A DNA stretch of 64,000 bases from Pontiellaceae bacterium B12219 (GCA_029432795.1 JARNMJ010000021.1:1-64000); one strand, 5' to 3'. Counted from the stretch's first letter, positions 52,678 through 61,470 are shown. Notes: a model not told the origin generated them from the sequence alone. A program made the numbers and translations.

Positions 52678-54360
52678 TTATCTCCACTTCCCGGCAACGT
52701 GCTGGGTTTCAAAAATCGAACGATCAAACGGAATGCCCCGAACCGTAATTTCCTCAATAAAGGTCGGTACCGCTCCGGTGGGCAGCGTTTCGCCCAACAC
52801 CTTGCCGGTGTCATCCAGGCCGGTTTGCTTAAATTCAAAAATATCCTGCAGTGTGAGGCGGTCGCCTTCCATCCCCGAAACCTCAGTGATCTTGCTCACC
52901 TTGCGTGAGCCGTCGGAAAAACGCGAAATCTGACAGATTATATGAACCGCCGAACCGACCTGTTCCCGAATGGCCTTCACCGGCAGTTCCATCCCGGCCA
53001 TCAGCACCATGGTTTCCAAACGGGCCAATGCATCGCGCGGGGTATTGGCGTGAATGGTGGTCAGCGAACCTTCATGACCGGTGTTCATGGCCTGCAGCAT
53101 ATCGAGTGCTTCTGAACCGCGGCACTCCCCGACCACAATGCGGTCCGGGCGCATACGCAACGCATTCTTCACGAGATCGCGAATCGTGACGGCACCGCGG
53201 CCTTCAATATTGGCCGGACGCGCTTCCAGACGAATAATATGCTCCTGGGTCAACCGAAGTTCGGCTGCGTCTTCAATCGTCAGAATCCGTTCATCAGAGG
53301 GCAGGTAGCTGGACAGCACATTCAACAGTGTGGTTTTACCGGAACCGGTTCCTCCCGAAACAATGATGTTCTTTTTAAGCGCCACGCAGATTCGAAGAAA
53401 TTCAGCCACGTCGGGCGTCAGTGTTCCGAAATTAATCAGGTCCTGTACTTTAAAGGGATCTTTCGAAAATTTACGAATGGTGATGCACGGTCCGATCAGC
53501 GAAAGCGGATGAATGATAGCATTCACACGGGAACCGTCGGCCAGGCGCGCATCCACATAGGGCTGACTTTCATCAATACGCCGCCCGATCGGGGAAACGA
53601 TTCGCTCAATAACCGAATGCACAGAGGTGTCGTTAATGAAACTGCAGTCGGTCAGAATCAGTTTACCGGAGCGTTCCACATAAACCTGCGACGGCCCGTT
53701 CACCATAATTTCCGTCACGGAATCATCGGCCAGCAAATCTTCCAGCGGCCCGAGACCGACCGATTCATCAAAAATTTCCTTCGCGAGGCGTTCCGGATCC
53801 AGCCCCGCAGGAAGACGGCCCTGGATTTCACTGATGATCTCTTTCAGCGTCGTCTTAATTTTAGTCTGCAGTTCTCCTTCCTGAAGTTTGCTCATGCTCA
53901 GGCGTTTCAGATCCAGACGTTCCACCAGCTCGCTGTGAATCTGCTGTTTCACGGCCTGGCTTGCTGTAATTTTCCGCGAAATCGACTTGGGTTTAAACGG
54001 CTCCGGCGCAGCGGGCGGAGGCGCAGCAGCAACTGCAGGTTCCGGCTTCTTCTCCGGAGCAAGTTCTTCCTCAGTTCCAAACAGAATGGTGTAATTTCCC
54101 AGCTGAATCGGAGCGCCATGAAAAACGCGGCGGCGATTCTGCACACGATCCCCGGCCACAAAAATACCCGCTCCCATCAGATCTTCGATATACGATTCAT
54201 CCTCCATCAGCGTCAGCACCGCATGCGCTTCTTCCACACTGCCGTCGTTCAATACAATGCGGTTGGACGCATCCGAACCGATCATATAAACCCCGAATGG
54301 AGCTTCCAGAGTTTGGATGTCACGAGTCGGGTGTGAAATCTGTATTTTTAGAGCGCTCAT
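52678..54360 (-). CDS. tadA: FHA-domain fusion of the Tad/CpaF secretion ATPase
   Basis: This 560-residue protein has an N-terminal FHA domain (residues about 1-95; GVYMIGSDASNRIVLNDGSVEEAHAVL), a Pro/Ala linker (EKKPEPAVAAAPPPAAPEPFKP) and a full CpaF-type ATPase. The ATPase has Walker A GGTGSGKTTLLN (about 335-347), an Asp-box-like ILTIEDAAELRL, RMRPDRIVVGECRGSEALDMLQAMNTGHEGS (Walker B and His boxes). It powers pilin polymerisation. The FHA fusion suggests that phosphopeptide binding controls the motor, perhaps with the second FHA protein. A near-copy of the palindrome (54304-54318) codes for IQTLEAPFG. Confidence 0.93.
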   Translation of the reverse strand: MSALKIQISHPTRDIQTLEAPFGVYMIGSDASNRIVLNDGSVEEAHAVLTLMEDESYIEDLMGAGIFVAGDRVQNRRRVFHGAPIQLGNYTILFGTEEELAPEKKPEPAVAAAPPPAAPEPFKPKSISRKITASQAVKQQIHSELVERLDLKRLSMSKLQEGELQTKIKTTLKEIISEIQGRLPAGLDPERLAKEIFDESVGLGPLEDLLADDSVTEIMVNGPSQVYVERSGKLILTDCSFINDTSVHSVIERIVSPIGRRIDESQPYVDARLADGSRVNAIIHPLSLIGPCITIRKFSKDPFKVQDLINFGTLTPDVAEFLRICVALKKNIIVSGGTGSGKTTLLNVLSSYLPSDERILTIEDAAELRLTQEHIIRLEARPANIEGRGAVTIRDLVKNALRMRPDRIVVGECRGSEALDMLQAMNTGHEGSLTTIHANTPRDALARLETMVLMAGMELPVKAIREQVGSAVHIICQISRFSDGSRKVSKITEVSGMEGDRLTLQDIFEFKQTGLDDTGKVLGETLPTGAVPTFIEEITVRGIPFDRSIFETQHVAGKWR

Positions 54361-54372
54361 AAAAAATGGGTC

Positions 54373-55164
54373 CTACATCGAAGTTCGATTGTCCAACTGG
54401 CGCTGTTCATTAATAGACGGTAACATTGATTCCAGATACTCAAAGTTCACAGATGGATACTCCGCTTTATAATCGACATCACTGGGGTTTCGCAACGAAA
54501 GGTACAATTGCCCCCGCGTCTGTTGAGCAAAGACCAAAAGTTCGGCTTCCGCAGGAAACACTTCAAAGGTGACCATACTGTAGCCGGCACTCTGGCCATT
54601 CCCGCTCTCGGTATTCTGGCGGGCCAATTGACTTCCGGTTGCGAGTACAGTAACACCTTCCAACAGGGTAAACGTGACTGATTCCACCTGATTCGGGTTG
54701 GTGCGGGACGGAAAAGTGAAAGTTCCGTATACATCCACGCGATCATTCGGCTTAACCAATCCGCTCACCGCCGCTGCTCCGGAAATGGCAATCGAGAGCG
54801 CGCGCTTTCCTTTCTGAATAACCGGTGCCAACCCCGTTTCAATATCGCGCGGCATGTCCACATGGGTCCACCAGAGCGGTTCATTCTTTTTGAGGGGATA
54901 TTTCAGGCGCTTTCCGATGACGCGATCCGCATCTTCAGGAAGAAATACATTGTCGCCCACCGCGCTTTTGTAAACGGACTTAATCCCCAGATCGTCACGC
55001 GTCAATTCCGTCATCGCAGCAATATCCTTGTCCGCAGCAATGATCTTAATTTTGACGGCACCTTCATACAGCTTCGCCCGTTCCGAGGCCAGATAGCGCG
55101 CACTCATCCAGAATGCGAGAATCCCCACCAATAGAGCTACCACCAAAACCAGTTTATTCTTCAT
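54373..55164 (-). CDS. cpaB: Flp pilus assembly protein CpaB/RcpC
   Basis: This 263-residue periplasmic/membrane-anchored protein has one N-terminal helix (VLVVALLVGILAFWMSARYL), a SAF domain (IIAADKDIAAMTELTRDDLGIKSVY) and the RcpC-type region (RALSIAISGAAAVSGLVKPNDRVDVYGTF). CpaB usually works with the outer-membrane secretin CpaC/RcpA, yet the secretin gene that normally follows is missing here; the next gene is the ATPase, 12 bases on. Confidence 0.92.
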   Translation of the reverse strand: MKNKLVLVVALLVGILAFWMSARYLASERAKLYEGAVKIKIIAADKDIAAMTELTRDDLGIKSVYKSAVGDNVFLPEDADRVIGKRLKYPLKKNEPLWWTHVDMPRDIETGLAPVIQKGKRALSIAISGAAAVSGLVKPNDRVDVYGTFTFPSRTNPNQVESVTFTLLEGVTVLATGSQLARQNTESGNGQSAGYSMVTFEVFPAEAELLVFAQQTRGQLYLSLRNPSDVDYKAEYPSVNFEYLESMLPSINEQRQLDNRTSM

Positions 55165-55194
55165 AATGCATATCTCCAGTAACCGCAGAAACTA

Positions 55195-55896
55195 TCAAAG
55201 CGTTCCACCCTTCACAAGTAATGTAATCATGTTCGGACCATCCCCCCGATCAACAGCCTGTACATAACATATCTTTTTTTTCTTCTGGTAAATTGCCACC
55301 CCACTAACCGAACCACTATGAACTCGTGCCGGCAGAACCATTTCCCAACCGTTACTTTTAAGTTGTGTTGCATAATATGAATGTACCTCTGTTGAGGTGT
55401 CATACGTTTTGTAGGTTGCGACAATCGTTGATGTATCAAGATCCTCAACAATACTCAAACGCTCGCCATTGCCATATGACGGAACCGGCAGCTTCGGGAC
55501 TTTAATTTCCATGCCTTTATCGGGGTACGTAAAAAACATAAAATGAGTCGGCATTTGCGGAGAGGATATAATCAGAAATTTAGCAACAGCATCCTCCCAT
55601 TTTGCAATTCCTATTGCCCCTTCAAGAGTAGACCTGACATTTACAGTTGCTCCTTGCATTTCAAATTGCCGGCGGATTTGTTCAATAACGGGCTCAGTAT
55701 ATCGAGCCGTATACATTACCAAATCTGATTGACGTCCATTGACAGACATCCGTGTTTGGTACGCCTTTGTCCAGGGGAGTCCCGTCGGGTTAATCCTTCC
55801 GTGATACTCACCAACCACCCGCCAAACTTTTGCATTACAAAGTAAGGGCGCCGCACATAATGCTATCGAGATAGTCAGAATTCCTTTCCAATGCAT
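55195..55896 (-). CDS. Exported protein of unknown function in the pilus locus
   Basis: The start ATG at 55896 (MHWKGILTISIALCAAPLLCNAK) overlaps the preceding stop in ATGA and opens a signal peptide, giving 233 residues. The mature part is mixed alpha/beta with KVWRVVGEYHGRINPTGLPWTKAYQT and a C-terminal YYATQLKSNGWEMVLPARVHSGS segment. The latter resembles the small domains in which periplasmic proteins extract a two-variable residual, but I do not recognise a family. Its place between the pseudopilins and CpaB argues for a part in the pilus. Confidence 0.7.
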   Translation of the reverse strand: MHWKGILTISIALCAAPLLCNAKVWRVVGEYHGRINPTGLPWTKAYQTRMSVNGRQSDLVMYTARYTEPVIEQIRRQFEMQGATVNVRSTLEGAIGIAKWEDAVAKFLIISSPQMPTHFMFFTYPDKGMEIKVPKLPVPSYGNGERLSIVEDLDTSTIVATYKTYDTSTEVHSYYATQLKSNGWEMVLPARVHSGSVSGVAIYQKKKKICYVQAVDRGDGPNMITLLVKGGTL

Positions 55897-56480
55897 CAGG
55901 GTGTACCCATAAGATTGCCAAGTTCCGGCATCCACACTTCTGTTTCGATATCAATTCTACCTTTCCCTATTAACGGAGATATAAATGGTAGAACGAAAAT
56001 ATCATCTGACCCCGGTTGATAAAGCATATCAAATGGCTCTGCCAGATTCGCTGAAACAGAATCTAAAGCCATATACGGATCGTGGAGGTTATAATCAGAT
56101 AAATATTCCTTTGTGCTAAGTCCTCCCTGCGAACTGGGAGTAGAATACCCCGAATGATCCATAAAATTCCCTAAAAAACTGGAGATTGAACCCGTCATCA
56201 TTTTATCGTCGGAAGTATACATTCTATTGTCCGCACCTCGCGTGTGCCCTTCTGAATAATTCAAAACTCCGCTTTGTAGCGAGCCTGATCCCGTCATTTG
56301 GTCCGCAATATTTTCTCGAATATCTAGGCTCATCTGAGTACTCGTCCAGGACAATTCCCGCACTTGAAGCAACCCAATCAAAAGAAACATGATTCCAACT
56401 AAGCCGAGGATAAATTCAATCATCGCCTGACCCGACTTTGCTTCAGCGATTCTGTATTTTCTAGGAGCCCCCGGATGCAC
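55896..56480 (-). CDS. TadE-like pseudopilin
   Basis: I chose GTG at 56480 because GGAGG (56490-56486) lies five bases before it; it overlaps the previous gene by 20 bases and yields 194 residues. The prepilin-like N-terminus is AEAKSGQAMIEFILGLVGIMFLLIGLLQVRELSW (in pieces): a Gly followed by QAMIE with the glutamate at +5, then a hydrophobic helix. This is the TadE form. The outer part is unlike known proteins. It probably needs a prepilin peptidase that is not encoded here. Confidence 0.8.
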   Translation of the reverse strand: MHPGAPRKYRIAEAKSGQAMIEFILGLVGIMFLLIGLLQVRELSWTSTQMSLDIRENIADQMTGSGSLQSGVLNYSEGHTRGADNRMYTSDDKMMTGSISSFLGNFMDHSGYSTPSSQGGLSTKEYLSDYNLHDPYMALDSVSANLAEPFDMLYQPGSDDIFVLPFISPLIGKGRIDIETEVWMPELGNLMGTP

Positions 56481-57975
56481 CAGAACCTCCTCCGCCGCCG
56501 TTACCTCCAGCAGAATTATCAACACATGGATTCTGACTATCCGGCAAAGCATACATTTTTTCCAACCACTCAAGACCTGCCTGCCGATCTAATGTCTCCC
56601 AGGTTTCAAGAAGTCGACAATATTTACAGTTACCTGACAACCCGGGGAGCCCCTCTGCTAAATAGGGCTGAAGATGATATTTAACGTGCTGGTAAAAGTC
56701 TTTATCTAAAAGGGGGTCACCTATATCAGAATGCACCAAGCGAACGTCATGGAAAGCGGGCAAAACAAATCCAAAATAATTGGGCGTCACTTTGCTATCT
56801 GGAAATCTTGTTTTCAGATCCGTATCCGTTGGATCAAATTCCAAATACCCGAATGCTTTAGCCTTCGATTTATAATTTAAGTCAACCGTGTCATCATCAC
56901 TCGAAGACAGAATTCCGCGCTCGATGGAAGTCGCCATGCTGACCCCTGCCTCGGCTCCCATGTAGTCAAACTCCGGCTTAATATCCGCGTAAAACGGAAA
57001 CTCTCCCGCACTCGCCATCCCCGAAATACTGGCCTCCGGCCACTGCCCCTTCCAGTTGCTGTCATACGCGTGCCACGATACATCCGTTAAAATATATGTA
57101 GCCCCCAGATTTCCGGGATCTCCTCTGTCTTCAACAACATCATTCGGCTCATTCGCTAAATAATCATAATACTCAGTTAAATAGTCACTTGCTTTAGGAA
57201 GCGCCGATGCCGGCATACGTCCGCCTTGCAACCCAGACATGACATTGGTAAACGACTGCAACTTCAGCCCAAAAAAATCGGTTTCCCCACGATAATCCTT
57301 AATCGTCACATTCCATGATTCATATCCATCGTATGACTCTAAGTAAGATTTATATGGGTACATCAAACACCACCATCCCGTTGCCGCCTGAGCTATGGCA
57401 GCATAAAATGAGGTCGACTCTAGCGGAGATCCCCCAAGAGGCAGGGAATAGGACCCAACCGCAACATTTCCCGAAACACCGCGTAGTATATCAACATACT
57501 GCTGCAAAGCGTCTTGGTAAGGCCCGGGGTAGCCCGAATAAACTAATTCCTCCACATCGTCCGCAATATTATTGATTTCATCCTCAAGATCGTAATCGTG
57601 ATAGGCCCCATTATGAAATGCAGCCTGCTGGGCAACAACAAATGAAGACAGTGGGCCTAATAATTCCAAGCGCGACCGAAGTTCTTCTAATGCCGGAACA
57701 TCAGCCGGAATTTCTGAAAACTCATCCACGACTTGGTCTGTCATTATCGCAACCTGAATTAAATTCAGCTCCCCGATCATGTTCAGTGTATATCCCTGCC
57801 ATCGAGCGGCTGCCAGAGCCGCAGCATCGCCCTGGTTTCTAACCTTAAATTTTGCAGAAATTACCCGGCTCAGATCAAAATTCCAAATAACAACAAACAG
57901 ACCAACAACCATCACCATAATCAAAAAGATAATCGCTTGGCCTGATTTACTGTTGTCTGCCTTGGTATTTTTCAT
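56461..57975 (-). CDS. TadG-like pilus-associated protein
   Basis: This 504-residue protein has an N-terminal KSGQAIIFLIMVMVVGLFVVIWN helix followed by RVISAKFKVRNQGDAAALAAARWQGYTLNMI, the Tad_N/TadG arrangement. Instead of a von Willebrand domain, a long Tyr/Asp-rich region of unknown fold follows, with a GGNGGGGGSGASGGS tail. It should be inner-membrane anchored with a large periplasmic part. It reads as more AT-rich than the flanking genes. Confidence 0.75.
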   Translation of the reverse strand: MKNTKADNSKSGQAIIFLIMVMVVGLFVVIWNFDLSRVISAKFKVRNQGDAAALAAARWQGYTLNMIGELNLIQVAIMTDQVVDEFSEIPADVPALEELRSRLELLGPLSSFVVAQQAAFHNGAYHDYDLEDEINNIADDVEELVYSGYPGPYQDALQQYVDILRGVSGNVAVGSYSLPLGGSPLESTSFYAAIAQAATGWWCLMYPYKSYLESYDGYESWNVTIKDYRGETDFFGLKLQSFTNVMSGLQGGRMPASALPKASDYLTEYYDYLANEPNDVVEDRGDPGNLGATYILTDVSWHAYDSNWKGQWPEASISGMASAGEFPFYADIKPEFDYMGAEAGVSMATSIERGILSSSDDDTVDLNYKSKAKAFGYLEFDPTDTDLKTRFPDSKVTPNYFGFVLPAFHDVRLVHSDIGDPLLDKDFYQHVKYHLQPYLAEGLPGLSGNCKYCRLLETWETLDRQAGLEWLEKMYALPDSQNPCVDNSAGGNGGGGGSGASGGS

Positions 57976-57977
57976 AA

Positions 57978-58619
57978 TCAGTTCTGGAGGTAGTATGCCC
58001 CGTGATCCTCAAGTGAAGCCGAAAATCGCATCTCAAATGCAGGATATGTTCTCCCATTTAGGACAACACTGTTTCCTAGATGGCCTGTAAAAACGGAAGC
58101 AAAGGGAAAGGTCAGGGGCAGATCCTGTTGCAGTGTTGAGGTAATTACTCCGCCGCTTGATTGAGTTGAACCTTGAACTCTGGTCCTCCCCGTTTCCCAA
58201 TTTTCAAAATTCAAAACCGTACGATATTCATTATCGGCAGCAGTGTGAAATGCCTCTTTAACAAACACCTCATAGGAGCCGGGATAATCGATGGGCGTAT
58301 TTTTTCGACTTACTGCATAGTCCATCTGTTCACCAATCGAGTGATTATCAAAGAGATTCCCACTTCCAGTCGTTGGATTAGCATTCGCTCCTGCAGTTGG
58401 GATGCTTGCATATAAACTTACCCGCTCCTGCATCTCCGGGTTCAAACCAACTGATGCTGCTCTGGCCGTCGCGAACGCTGTATACCGCAGAACATTCCCA
58501 GACATAATTACATGGGATAACTGCAGAAATCCGAAAAGGATCAGGCACAGCATGATCATGACAAGACATGCCTCCACCATTGCCGCACCTTCCTTGGCCT
58601 CCTGCTTAAAGCGGAACAT
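57978..58619 (-). CDS. TadE-like pseudopilin
   Basis: This 213-residue protein has a prepilin-like start: MFRFKQEAKEGAAMVEACLVMIMLCLILFGFLQLS (in pieces), with Gly before AAMVE and Glu at +5, then a hydrophobic helix and RYTAFATARAASVG, the TadE-family continuation. The remainder is a periplasmic beta-rich domain. It lies five bases after the Flp pilin gene and two before the TadG-like gene. Confidence 0.85.
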   Translation of the reverse strand: MFRFKQEAKEGAAMVEACLVMIMLCLILFGFLQLSHVIMSGNVLRYTAFATARAASVGLNPEMQERVSLYASIPTAGANANPTTGSGNLFDNHSIGEQMDYAVSRKNTPIDYPGSYEVFVKEAFHTAADNEYRTVLNFENWETGRTRVQGSTQSSGGVITSTLQQDLPLTFPFASVFTGHLGNSVVLNGRTYPAFEMRFSASLEDHGAYYLQN

Positions 58620-58624
58620 TAGAG

Positions 58625-58849
58625 CTATCTCGCATCCAAATCCTTAAGGCCCTGAAGAGACTCCCCATCCTCAACAGTCACATTTGTGGTAGAGTCCAGC
58701 TCATTAATCGCACCACCAAGTTTTTGCTTAATCGTGTCCCCAAACATGCCGAACAACACTAATGCCGCAATTGCAACCACCGCTACAATGATAATGTATT
58801 CAACCATGGCCTGGCCTTCTTTACGTTTCACCCTTGATTTCATCTTCAT
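58625..58849 (-). CDS. flp: Flp-family type IVb pilin
   Basis: This is the probable major pilin. KRKEGQAMVEYIIIVAVVAIAALVLFGMFGDTIKQKL (in pieces) gives a positively charged leader, the cleavage Gly, QAMVEY with Glu at +5 and Tyr at +6, and a hydrophobic helix, which is the classic Flp pattern. I prefer ATG 58849 (GGAG six bases upstream) to the ATG at 58861, giving 74 residues. The acidic C-terminus (TVEDGESLQGLKDLDAR) is longer than usual. Confidence 0.92.
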   Translation of the reverse strand: MKMKSRVKRKEGQAMVEYIIIVAVVAIAALVLFGMFGDTIKQKLGGAINELDSTTNVTVEDGESLQGLKDLDAR

Positions 58850-58878
58850 TTCATTCTCCATTTAAGGTTTTTGCACAA

Positions 58879-59040
58879 TTAAGCTGCAGACATAATAGTA
58901 ATAATTCTACCGCCATATACTTTGAATGAATAAAGCAACAAGGCACTCAATCCGATCAATGTAAGAAAAATTCCAAACGCGATGACGTATTCCAGCATCA
59001 CCTGCCCGCTTTTCCGTTTATTCCGCTGAGTCGTCTTCAT
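58879..59040 (-). CDS. 53-residue pilin-like protein
   Basis: A short gene with ATG at 59040 and TAA at 58879-58881 encodes 53 residues. It has a basic leader (MKTTQRNKRKSG), then QVMLEYVIAFGIFLTLIGLSALLLYSFK (in pieces) and a short tail. The Gly, then Glu at +5 and Tyr at +6, and the hydrophobic helix match the neighbouring Flp pilin, so it is a second, minimal type IVb pilin or pseudopilin. AGGTG lies about six bases upstream of the ATG and the gene precedes flp by 29 bases. Confidence 0.8.
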   Translation of the reverse strand: MKTTQRNKRKSGQVMLEYVIAFGIFLTLIGLSALLLYSFKVYGGRIITIMSAA

Positions 59041-59063
59041 CGTGTGCACCTGTACATAACGGT

Positions 59064-59078
59064 TTCCAATAACTGGAA
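59064..59078. repeat. 15-bp palindrome, exact, before the pilin locus
   Basis: TTCCAATAACTGGAA lies 23 bases upstream of the first pilin-like gene, in its probable leader. Confidence 0.85.
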
Positions 59079-59171
59079 ATTGTACGCATTATACCGCCAT
59101 TTGGAATATAAAATATGTTCTAAAGCTCAATCATTACAGCCGCAGGCTTCAGATCATGAATCTTTTGTCAT

Positions 59172-59199
59172 AATAAAAAAAGGACGCCTTTCAGCGCCC
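59172..59199 (-). terminator. Intrinsic terminator of trpB
   Basis: On the minus strand GGGCGC-TGAAAG-GCGTCC (one G-U pair in RNA) is followed by seven T, about 95 bases after the trpB stop. Confidence 0.8.
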
Positions 59200-59291
59200 C
59201 TTTCTGAGTAAATAATTACTTAAAATTCTGTTCAGGCAGAATGATTTCCGCCCGTCGCACAGCAGGTATTCCGCAAAAACTTCCGGCGGAT

Positions 59292-60488
59292 TTACTGATT
59301 CTTGGCTTTCCACTCGGCGAGCTGCATCACATCTTTATCTCCGCGACCGGATACATTGACGATAATTACGTCATCTTTAGTAAATTGATCCGCATTTTTC
59401 ACGGTCCAGGCAATGGCATGAGAACTTTCCAATGCCGGGAGAATACCTTCCCACTGCGACAGTTTATCGAATCCTTCAACGGCTTCCGTATCGGTTACAT
59501 AGGAATATTCCGCCCGCCCCAGATCCCGCAGCAGACTGTGTTCCGGCCCAACGGCGGCATAGTCCAATCCCGCACTGATCGAATGTGTCAGCGCAATCTG
59601 CCCGTCATCGTCCTGCAGCACATAGGTTTTTGTGCCCTGAAGAATGCCGATTTTATCCTCCGCAAAGCGCGCAGCATGCATGCCGCCCTCAACGCCGAAA
59701 CCGCCGGCTTCCACCCCGATCATCCGAACGCCGTCATCTTTAATGAACGGATGAAACAGACCGATTGCATTGCTTCCGCCGCCGACACAGGCGATGATGG
59801 CATTGGGCAGCCGCCCTTCCGCCTTTAGAATCTGCTTGCGCGCCTCAACCCCGATCACGCTCTGGAAGTCGCGAACCATCATAGGATACGGGTGTGCACC
59901 CAGTGCAGAACCCAGGATGTAGTGCGTGGTTCGAATATTGGTAACCCAGTCGCGCATGGCTTCGTTCACCGCCTCCTTGAGCGTCTGCTGCCCGACTGTA
60001 ACCGGAACCACTTTTGCACCCAGACTTTCCATCCGGAATACGTTCAGCGACTGCCGTTCCATATCCACCGCCCCCATATACACAATGCATTCCAGGCCGA
60101 ACATCGCACAGACCGTCGCCGTGGCCACGCCGTGCTGCCCTGCTCCGGTTTCAGCAATAATGCGTTTTTTACCCATGCGTTTGGCCAAAAGAATCTGACC
60201 CATGGAATTATTAATCTTGTGCGCGCCCGTGTGGCACAGGTCTTCACGCTTCAGATAAATCTTTGCCGTACCCAGCTTTTCGCTCATCCGTTCCGCAAAA
60301 TAGAGCGGCGTCGGACGGCCCACATATTCGCGCAGATAATACTGCAGCTCTTTTTTGAACTCCGGATCCTTACGGACTTCCTTATAAACACGGGTCAATT
60401 CATTCAACGGTTCCATCAGTGTTTCCGGCACAAACATGCCGCCGTAAGCACCGAAATGGCCATGACTGTCAGGTTGAGTAGGTTTCAT
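59292..60488 (-). CDS. trpB: Tryptophan synthase beta subunit
   Basis: TrpB condenses indole with L-serine to make tryptophan, using pyridoxal phosphate. The 398-residue protein has the PLP lysine in HTGAHKINN (Lys91), the phosphate loop [10 protein letters not shown], and [10 protein letters not shown] of the TrpB1 class that pairs with TrpA. No trpA is in the window; the next gene downstream is the pilus locus. A terminator-like hairpin sits in its leader. The start ATG at 60488 follows AGAGGA. Confidence 0.97.
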   Translation of the reverse strand: MKPTQPDSHGHFGAYGGMFVPETLMEPLNELTRVYKEVRKDPEFKKELQYYLREYVGRPTPLYFAERMSEKLGTAKIYLKREDLCHTGAHKINNSMGQILLAKRMGKKRIIAETGAGQHGVATATVCAMFGLECIVYMGAVDMERQSLNVFRMESLGAKVVPVTVGQQTLKEAVNEAMRDWVTNIRTTHYILGSALGAHPYPMMVRDFQSVIGVEARKQILKAEGRLPNAIIACVGGGSNAIGLFHPFIKDDGVRMIGVEAGGFGVEGGMHAARFAEDKIGILQGTKTYVLQDDDGQIALTHSISAGLDYAAVGPEHSLLRDLGRAEYSYVTDTEAVEGFDKLSQWEGILPALESSHAIAWTVKNADQFTKDDVIIVNVSGRGDKDVMQLAEWKAKNQ

Positions 60489-60503
60489 TTTAAAGTCCTC
60501 TGT

Positions 60504-60539
60504 AAAAAAGTAGGGTTCGGATAATGTGTCCCGAACCCT
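60504..60539 (-). promoter_or_regulatory. Terminator-like attenuator hairpin in the trpB leader
   Basis: On the minus strand AGGGTTCGG (60539-60531) pairs with CCGAACCCT (60520-60512) around a 10-base loop, followed by AC and six T. It ends 16 bases before the trpB start. TTCAAGGCCC occurs twice just upstream (60545-60554 and 60564-60573). A short leader frame here has no tryptophan codons. Confidence 0.6.
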
Positions 60540-60600
60540 GCCAATTCAAGGCCCTTTTCTCTTTTCAAGGCCCGTAAATACCATTCCCCGGAATCCGGAT

Positions 60601-60640
60601 AACAAATAAGTTCACGATCGTGAACTTATTTGTTATTTAT
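60601..60640. promoter_or_regulatory. 34-bp perfect palindrome, copy 1 (upstream of the PaaX-like gene)
   Basis: Positions 60601-60634 are a perfect inverted repeat with core GTTCACGATCGTGAAC flanked by AACAAATAA and TTATTTGTT. With six further bases it is identical to 61462-61501. It lies six bases before the ATG at 60646, where an autorepressor would bind. Confidence 0.75.
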
Positions 60641-60645
60641 TTTCC

Positions 60646-61470
60646 ATGAAATGGCAACAGTTTCACCACCCGGACTGGTCGCTTCCCGTTGTGAAAAGAC
60701 GGTTGAGCGAAGAGTGGATTGATGTGATGAAGGATGTGGGCGATATCCTGCTCACCAACGGCCGATCTCTCACATGGAATCACTCCTACCCCAGCCGGAC
60801 GGCATTCAACATGGCGATGTCCAGATTGCGAAAACAGGGATTGATGGTTCAATACACAGATGAAGTCCATCTGCCCAGGCTCAAACTGACAAACGAAGGC
60901 CTCAACAGCCTCCCGATTTACCATACGCCCCACAAGCGCTGGGATTCGAAATGGAACGGCATCTGGTACCTGCTCATTTTTGATGTGCCGGAATCCGAGC
61001 GCCCCTACCGGGACAACCTTCGCCGATTTCTGAAGAAACTGAATATGGGCTGCCTCCAAAAGAGTGTTTGGATCACACCGCGCGATATCCGCCCGGAATA
61101 CGATGATCTGGATCAGGCTGCGAATGTTCATGCCGTCTCCTACCTGCTGGAATCCCGGACAGTTCTGCATCGGGAAACTTCGGAAATTGTGGAGTCCGCC
61201 TGGAATTTTGACCGCCTGCATGAATTGCACGACCGATATGTACGCATCTACCGGAATAACCTGAATGCACTCCGCGCCGCACAGCACGAAACCACCGAAC
61301 TTATGGAATTACTTTATCAGGAAGCCGAAGCCTATATCCAATGCATGCATCAGGATCCCCTTCTTCCCAGCACCCTGCTGCCGGAAACATATCAGGGGAA
61401 ACAGGTCTTTGCCCTGCATACCCGCTTCCGAAAGGCTCTGGCAGAAGCACTGCTCGCCGACAACAAATAA
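60646..61470 (+). CDS. PaaX-like transcriptional regulator
   Basis: This 274-residue protein has the three-part PaaX layout: an N-terminal winged helix (SRTAFNMAMSRLRKQGLMVQY, residues about 45-65), a central Cas2-like ferredoxin fold starting WDSKWNGIWYLLIFDVPESERPYRDNLRRFLKKLNMGCLQKSVWI (in pieces), and the PaaX_C-type tail (QDPLLPSTLLPETYQGKQVFALHTRF). PaaX represses phenylacetate catabolism in E. coli, but no such genes are here and the ligand is unknown. The gene is bracketed by identical palindromes, one before its start and one covering its last codons and stop. It runs against the surrounding trp genes. Confidence 0.85.
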   Translation: MKWQQFHHPDWSLPVVKRRLSEEWIDVMKDVGDILLTNGRSLTWNHSYPSRTAFNMAMSRLRKQGLMVQYTDEVHLPRLKLTNEGLNSLPIYHTPHKRWDSKWNGIWYLLIFDVPESERPYRDNLRRFLKKLNMGCLQKSVWITPRDIRPEYDDLDQAANVHAVSYLLESRTVLHRETSEIVESAWNFDRLHELHDRYVRIYRNNLNALRAAQHETTELMELLYQEAEAYIQCMHQDPLLPSTLLPETYQGKQVFALHTRFRKALAEALLADNK

